A stretch of 37,372 nt of DNA from an uncultured Spartobacteria bacterium (GTDB lineage Bacteria; Verrucomicrobiota; Verrucomicrobiia; Chthoniobacterales; Chthoniobacteraceae), in contig CAIXGS010000040.1 in NCBI GenBank assembly GCA_903919125.1, forward strand, positions 1 through 37,372, read 5' to 3'. Made by a program: the position numbers and the translations under genes. The notes under the pieces were generated by a model. That model saw only the letters and a list, made by a program, of their open reading frames with translations, was not told where the DNA came from and did no database searches. Of this stretch, positions 34,401-37,372 are shown piece by piece (within the stretch, counting starts at the first letter, position 1; each line of letters begins with the position of its first letter).

Positions 34401-37372
34401 CGAGATCGTCGGAGAAGGTATCCGTACTCGCCGTATTTGACACACCAAGCGAACCGGAGTTGAACGTTTGGTTTTCACGAATCGCGCCCAGATTCACGCT
34501 GCCCGCAGCGAGAGTCCCAGTCGCCAGACGGTACACCGTTCCAGTCAAGTTCACCGTTTGCGAACCCGCAGAAATCGCACTCAAGCCGCTAGTGCCAGCG
34601 CCGTCCGTCTGGAAAGCAACCGCAACAGTTCCAGACTTCACGCCAACACTCGAGTAACTGCCTGAACCCAAGCCGAGCGTGAGTGCGTTGGTAGATGTCC
34701 CACCCGCGAGCACCAAACTCGCGCTACCAGTACCACTGCTGAGGCCAGCCGTGCCGCTAATCACCGCATTGAGGCTCTCAGAGTAGGAACCCGAAACAAC
34801 CACGTTACGCACATCCAAGCCTGAGGTTCCGAATGACTGACCCAGACGGATGTTCCCGAGATTGAGGGTTCCACCGTCAACCAGTGTTGTTCCGTTGCTG
34901 ACCAAAGCGCCAACAGCAGTGCGGAATACGGTGGCGTTGATGTTGACCGTTTGGCTACCAAGCGACACATCTGCCAAATCAGCGCTCTGTCCCACTGAGG
35001 TCAACGCCAGGGTCAATGTGCCGCTCTTGAACCCAGCCACCGAAGTGTCACCAGTGTAACCCAAATTCAGATTCGATCCCACTCCCGCAACCAAAGTGAC
35101 AGAGCCACCTGTCAGCGAGAAGCCGCTGGCAGACGATGCCTGAACACCCAGCAAGTCGGAGAAGCCGTCTGTCGCAGCAGTGTTCGTGATGACGACTGAT
35201 CCCGTGGAAAGCGTGTTAGCTCCAGCGCGAATCGTACCCAAGTTTAGCGTGGTTGGGTTGATACTGTAGCTCGCCAAACGGTACACAGTCCCGCTGACGG
35301 AAAGCGTCTGAGTGCCGGTGTCAAGGGCGCTGAAGCCGCTAGTGTCGCTGCCATCGGAAGCATACTGCACAGCAACGGTGCCCGTCTTAGTGCCCACAGC
35401 GGAGGTGTCGTTCAAAGTGACCTTCAAACTCGTTGCGTTAGATGACCCGGCTCCAAGCAAGGAAAGCGTGCCGCTCACAATGGAGGCGGAACCAGTACTG
35501 AGTCCGAGCAGGACGTTCAGTTTTTCACTAAACCCGTCGTTGGTGGTTAAGTTGCTCACCGAAACGCTGCCAGAGGCAAACGTGCCGCCGATGCGAACGG
35601 AGGGCAACGTCAGCGATGTGGCATTGAGCGAACCGGTCGCCAGACTGTAAACCGTGCCGGTTAGCAACACCGTTTGTGAGACCAACGAACCGGAAACAAT
35701 ACCACTGGTACCCGTACCGTCGGTTTCAAATCCAATCGAGACTGTTCCGGTTTTGATGCCCGAGGCGGCAAAAGTTCCTGAGCCAAGCCCAAGGGTCAAC
35801 GCGATTGGAGAGACACTGCCGGCACTCAAAGTACCCACGCTTCCGATGCCGGTCGCTAAACCATCTATACCACCCACGAATGCGTTGAGGCCTTCGGAAT
35901 AGCCATCTGAAACCGCCGTGTTTCTGACATCCAAAGTCGCCGTGCCAAAAGTACTCCCTGCGCGAATGTTTCCTAAATTCAAAGTGCCGCCACTGGCCAG
36001 AGTCGTCCCACTGTTGGCAAGTTGAGCAACTGCCGGACGGTACACGGTGGCATTGACGGCCACGCTCTGATCGGCAAGTGACACCGTTGCGAGGCCTGTT
36101 CCAAACTGGCCCACAGAATTCAAACCGAACGTGAGGGTGCCGCTCATCGTACCGACCGTATCCGTCTGACCGGAATACCCCACCGATAGGATCGCCGAGG
36201 TGCCGCCAGCCAAGGACAACGTGCCGACGCTCAATCCAAACCCGTTAGTGCCCACAACATTGACTCCCAGCAGGTCTGAATAACCATCATTGCTGCTGCT
36301 ATTGGTTACGCTAACAGTGCTTCCGCCCAGAGAATCGCCAGCTCGGATATTGCCAAGATTCAAAGACGAAGCGCTAAGCACCGCCGACGCCAGACGGTAC
36401 ACCGTACCGCTGAGAGTCACCACTTGAGAGCCAGCCGAAATCGCCGCCAACCCGCTAGTGCCCGCGCCATCCGAAATATACTGTGTGGAAACCGTGCCGC
36501 TCTTTGCCCCTGCGGTGGCCGTATTGCTCAACGAAATACGCAGTGTCGTGACGTCGCTGCTACCCGCCGCGAGAGCGCTGAGCGTGCCATTTGAGATGGA
36601 GGCGTCAGCCGTTGCACCTGCCAGAGAAACGTTCAGCCGTTCACTGTAGGAATCATTCGCGGCAATGTTTGTCACGGAAAGGGTTCCAACGCTGAAGGCA
36701 TCGCCCTCGCGGACCGCGCCTAGGTTAAACACGCCGGACGCCAGCGTCCCAACCGCCACGCGGAACACAGTCGCGTTGACTGCAACAGACTGATTGGCAA
36801 GGCCGACTGTCGAAAGACCCGTCCCAGCTTGGCCTATCGAGTTCAACGTCAACGTCAGCGAACCGCTCTTTAATCCAGCCGTCGTGGTGTCTCCTGTGTA
36901 ACCCACGCTCATCGCGCTAGCGCTGCCCGCATTCAAGGTCGCACTCCCGCCAGTTAGCGTCAGCCCAACACCCGCCGCGCCACTCATTCCCAAAAAGTCG
37001 GAGTACCCATCGGTGGACGCCGAATTGTTGATAGTAATCGAGCCGCTAGAGAAGGTGCCACCCGCGCGGATCGTTCCCAGATTCAGCGTCGTCGCGCTTA
37101 GGCTGCCAACCGCAAGACGGTATACGTTGCCGCTCAGCGTCAAGGTCTGTGAACCGGCGCTGATGGCGGAGTAACCGCTCGTCCCGGTTCCGTCTGAGGC
37201 ATAGTTCACGGACACCGTACCAGTCTTGAGCCCGGCACTCGCAGAGTCGGACAGGCTCACACGCAGCGTCGTCGCATTGTTCGTTCCAGCCGCTAGCAGA
37301 CTCAAAGTTCCGTTTGTGATTGAGGCTGCGCCTAGCGTTCCACCAAGCAACACATTGAGGCTTTCGCTCAAA
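28483..37372 (-). CDS. Giant autotransporter (type V secretion), 5' end outside window
   Basis: 2962 codons are visible; the first one is inside a repeat unit, so the true start is beyond the right edge. Three regions follow in order. First, about 14 copies (first one partial) of a 120-130-residue beta-rich unit (37372 to about 32280) with NLG.IRAG, VTN.A.DG[FY]S[DE].L, GSQ.V and GTVYR.A landmarks. Second, about 32280-30100: GVWAGAASGSWTGWNNW and about five autotransporter-associated beta-strand repeats such as GSGTLVVTGTNT, ending in the LAPGNSIGT motif. Third, a linker and a C-terminal outer-membrane beta-barrel of about 280 residues (about 29325-28486, from SWNAWTSVYG to a final Phe, TFTIGF). 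The passenger is probably a very long surface adhesin or shield. There is no catalytic domain and almost no cysteine in the visible part. Convergent with the thioredoxin-like gene. Confidence 0.93.
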   Translation of the reverse strand, partial: LSESLNVLLGGTLGAASITNGTLSLLAAGTNNATTLRVSLSDSASAGLKTGTVSVNYASDGTGTSGYSAISAGSQTLTLSGNVYRLAVGSLSATTLNLGTIRAGGTFSSGSITINNSASTDGYSDFLGMSGAAGVGLTLTGGSATLNAGSASAMSVGYTGDTTTAGLKSGSLTLTLNSIGQAGTGLSTVGLANQSVAVNATVFRVAVGTLASGVFNLGAVREGDAFSVGTLSVTNIAANDSYSERLNVSLAGATADASISNGTLSALAAGSSDVTTLRISLSNTATAGAKSGTVSTQYISDGAGTSGLAAISAGSQVVTLSGTVYRLASAVLSASSLNLGNIRAGDSLGGSTVSVTNSSSNDGYSDLLGVNVVGTNGFGLSVGTLSLAGGTSAILSVGYSGQTDTVGTMSGTLTFGLNSVGQFGTGLATVSLADQSVAVNATVYRPAVAQLANSGTTLASGGTLNLGNIRAGSTFGTATLDVRNTAVSDGYSEGLNAFVGGIDGLATGIGSVGTLSAGSVSPIALTLGLGSGTFAASGIKTGTVSIGFETDGTGTSGIVSGSLVSQTVLLTGTVYSLATGSLNATSLTLPSVRIGGTFASGSVSVSNLTTNDGFSEKLNVLLGLSTGSASIVSGTLSLLGAGSSNATSLKVTLNDTSAVGTKTGTVAVQYASDGSDTSGFSALDTGTQTLSVSGTVYRLASYSINPTTLNLGTIRAGANTLSTGSVVITNTAATDGFSDLLGVQASSASGFSLTGGSVTLVAGVGSNLNLGYTGDTSVAGFKSGTLTLALTSVGQSADLADVSLGSQTVNINATVFRTAVGALVSNGTTLVDGGTLNLGNIRLGQSFGTSGLDVRNVVVSGSYSESLNAVISGTAGLSSGTGSASLVLAGGTSTNALTLGLGSGSYSSVGVKSGTVAVAFQTDGAGTSGLSAISAGSQTVNLTGTVYRLATGTLAAGSVNLGAIRENQTFNSGSLGVSNTASTDTFSDDLAVAVSTADGGLQVSGGTSRLAAGSTAASSLRFVYAGTTAAAGAVSSTATVAYTSKGQLGTGLADVSAGTEIVNVSGSIYRLAVGSLTAGGTVNLGSVRLGETFASRALSVTNKVATDGFSDDLSAAISVTGSGFIASGSVNALTAGGTASSSLTIAAAGPSASAGLLSGTATISYTSLGQVGTGLANATPVIASQTVAVTGTVFRVAVGTLVSSGSIFASGGTLNLGNIREGGSFGTTLLDVRNVVASGSYSESLNAAINGTGGFGSGSGSANLVVAGGTATGSLTLGLGAGTFATTGVQSGSVAVGFVTDGTGTSGLGTLAVGTQTVNLTGTVYRLGVGSLATGSLTLAAVREGGTFASGTLNVYNTAATDGFSEILNVSLGGARGAASITSGSLSQLAAGTNNATTLRVSLSDSASAGLKTGTVSVNYASDGTGTSGYSAISAGSQTLTLSGNVYRLAVGSLSATTLNLGTIRAGGSVGGTTLTVTNSAANDGFSDLLGVSAGAGTGFSLTGGSATLSAGSGRAMNVGYTGETTTAGLKSGSLNLTLNSLGQAGTGLATVGLAGQYIAVNATVYRQAEVSLNGGTADLTLNLGRVHAGGSLSASTLTLANSALNDGFSDDLLAQMTSTGSLSLSGALAGGSVKLSAGGSSAVSVLYSGDTSVAGVKQGALTLSLTSKGQTGTGLADLSLGSRSVAVTGTVYSGQGVWAGAASGSWTGWNNWTQLGGRPGLDGAASRSVDSGSVTSGAQSTKVDLDGKTVELVSLSLSGAGGVTLSNGTVSLSSLGSGTASILASGGTHEISGPVIIAGTTNFTVDTSAKLTISDLVSGPGSLVKLGAGTLLLSQGFSMTSDTFIKAGRLEIGTIAEANSVKLFGSSLSAGTSASTGVISLADDAQIVFNLSYDLNIPHVTIQGGTVGSVLSLSGYSVTWNGGTTVPPIVEVPKGSTSDPTTLRKGETLELSSGTISFTATSGTSGSTVVNNPVSIGSVASVEIKSGTLELSGAVTGFGAVKKESDGTLVLSGTNTYSGGTEVDGGLLVAKNGNALGSGSVQLGTSGALVLNPVSGGTVMTLSNSIAGSGKLLVGGSGKVVLTGSNNAYTGGTDLSGGTLEIQSTGALGTGAVNVGSAASLSVNKESGQVTLSNTLAGGGELLKSGSGTLVVTGTNTLANGTALKAGTLQVSSAANIGASLSLAGGQLALAGSTTTTGTSSSGAPISVTVEAVVVVPVPVTVGGDVAVNVGNGGGVFGGTISGSGTLTKQGAGALTVSGNMSVLTGQTLTVSGAQSGANGLTKSGSGTVVWTGAGSLQGTMGIDAGSFSVQGNQVLNSVTTSGGGTLVLASSVKATGSAILTGSGGTTIVQGSQTLSQLSNLVVGGSGSSGVKLDVSSLGTAGLVVGGGTQAQRLEGRGTIVGVLRLSSNATLAPGNSIGTQEVKGSVTFSGGIYEVEYQLSGGTLGSDLMQVIRSGAEATSGVAKLADVTVRPKLYTDPKAKTMRLTDFNPHSSVIVSAENELSVGSDEQLKLDQMAAVASTPMIKASFQIVSLGSIDSVPTGAAAAAGTRRGLQMTLQRVRFSQIGGALTGSRAQIGGALDRLLLASAPTGAGAAAAAPNTEENPVLAFVLKQLELDPTTASIYSIYDRLNAQIYAENYTLALGRMQDIQKSLSDRLNSLGTVLTTPGELEVLDQSTGLGNSWNAWTSVYGSSSNHKEDLANGDGGSSRNSFGDVTSVERRFGRLTLGFFGACGTSSTQLNLPSSRISSDSWHLGMYMSTPLTWRLFLDLTAFYGNSDNVIRRTQLDTGAESRVKTETQEWLTQVGMGAQLAAAGSRWSIVPTARLAFVGVHQAGMSEQYVGALGVNTSARWDTTMLSKMGVEVSREGRIMKQPVRVSLLGAWVHDFSAAGRSQEVRWQGAPDISWTVSNKRRSADSLRFGSSVEFTLGERRTLRLYAEQDFAEGNRVLRGGATFTIGF
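28486..29335 (-). other. Autotransporter beta-barrel domain
   Basis: The last 280 or so residues have alternating amphipathic strands with aromatic girdles (WTSVYG, LGMYMSTPLTWRLFLDLTAFYG, RLAFVGVHQAG, LLGAWVHDF, FGSSVEFTLGERRTLRLYAE) and end in Phe after TFTIG. This is the pore-forming translocator that inserts into the outer membrane with BAM. A Phe at the end is the classic recognition signal. Confidence 0.88.
30100..32280 (-). other. Passenger region with autotransporter-associated beta-strand repeats
   Basis: It begins GVWAGAASGSWTGWNNW, a typical first strand of such passengers. About five copies follow the pattern G.G.L.K.G.GTL.L.G.NTY.GGT.V..GTL.V, for example GAVKKESDGTLVLSG with TNTYSGGTEVDGG. 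It ends in LAPGNSIGT near 30110-30135. It is expected to form a right-handed beta-helix. Confidence 0.85.
32280..37372 (-). repeat. Array of about 14 tandem 355-396-bp units in the autotransporter passenger
   Basis: Unit boundaries taken at the DG[FY]S[DE] motif fall near 37000, 36640, 36270, 35890, 35520, 35150, 34775, 34400, 34040, 33640, 33275, 32905 and 32540. Units are 120-130 residues. Every third unit (ending near 35890, 34775 and 33640) carries an extra 10-residue insert before NLGNIR and is followed by a [YF]SE.LNA-type unit. The pair at the right edge and the pair at about 33275-32905 are close to identical. Confidence 0.85.

Noticed and set aside
30575-36649. Many plus-strand frames rich in Pro, Val and Ser
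   Set aside because: They are shadows of the autotransporter passenger and recur with its repeat units.
32280-37372. Repeats as nested insertion sequences or phage DNA
   Set aside because: The repeats keep one open frame throughout, are 3n in length and encode a continuous beta-rich passenger; no transposase or terminal repeats exist.
1-37372. A defence island, retron, toxin-antitoxin pair, integron or tRNA-linked island
   Set aside because: No reverse transcriptase, nuclease-helicase cluster, toxin-antitoxin pair, integrase, tRNA or att-like repeats were seen.

Overview
The window looks like an ordinary chromosomal stretch of a Gram-negative bacterium, most likely a member of the Verrucomicrobiota (perhaps the Opitutales side). 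No single gene proves this. The argument is the mix: a short prepilin with an H-X9-[D/E]G tail, a giant autotransporter carrying autotransporter-associated beta-strand repeats, a multidomain HExxHxxGxxH secreted peptidase with Ig-like domains, few strong Shine-Dalgarno sites, and moderately high GC. I see no tRNA, rRNA, CRISPR array, transposase, integrase or phage gene.

Layout, left to right. (1) 1-2358: a surface/secretion corner on the + strand: the end of a collagen-like Gly-X-Y protein, a secreted Thr/Ser/Asn-rich repeat protein, and a pilin-like protein 27 bp after it. (2) 2389-9981: housekeeping. A DEAD-box helicase (-) is divergent from the GDP-L-fucose pair (fcl-like, gmd). A glycerate kinase overlaps fabD by 4 bp. 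Then come an exported serine hydrolase and, convergent with it, radC. (3) 10090-13494: a large exported metallopeptidase (-) ending in an array of Thr-Gly-Thr repeats. (4) 13959-20398: an MFS transporter, an SDR, a lineage-restricted Pro/Glu-rich protein of unknown function, a YycJ/WalJ-type MBL hydrolase, nth, and an aldo/keto reductase-like protein. (5) 20527-26054: ppc, purH, pdxJ and acpS, all +; pdxJ follows purH by 2 bp and overlaps acpS by 4 bp. (6) 26168-28367: an exported esterase and an exported thioredoxin-fold protein without the CxxC pair. (7) 28483-37372 (-): the last 2962 codons of a giant type V autotransporter whose 5' end lies beyond the right edge.

The most distinctive feature is repeat-built extracellular architecture. 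Four separate genes (collagen-like, Thr/Ser-rich, Thr-Gly-Thr-tailed peptidase, 14-unit autotransporter) carry tandem arrays, several with higher-order duplication visible at the DNA level. GDP-fucose synthesis encoded nearby could feed glycosylation of such surface proteins, but that link is inference. I did not find a clear, self-contained novel system such as a defence island or an RNA element. The strongest leads for novelty are the repeat architectures, a reductase-like and a thioredoxin-like protein that both lack catalytic residues, and the uncharacterised 429-residue protein. Functional calls come from reading motifs; no database search was possible.
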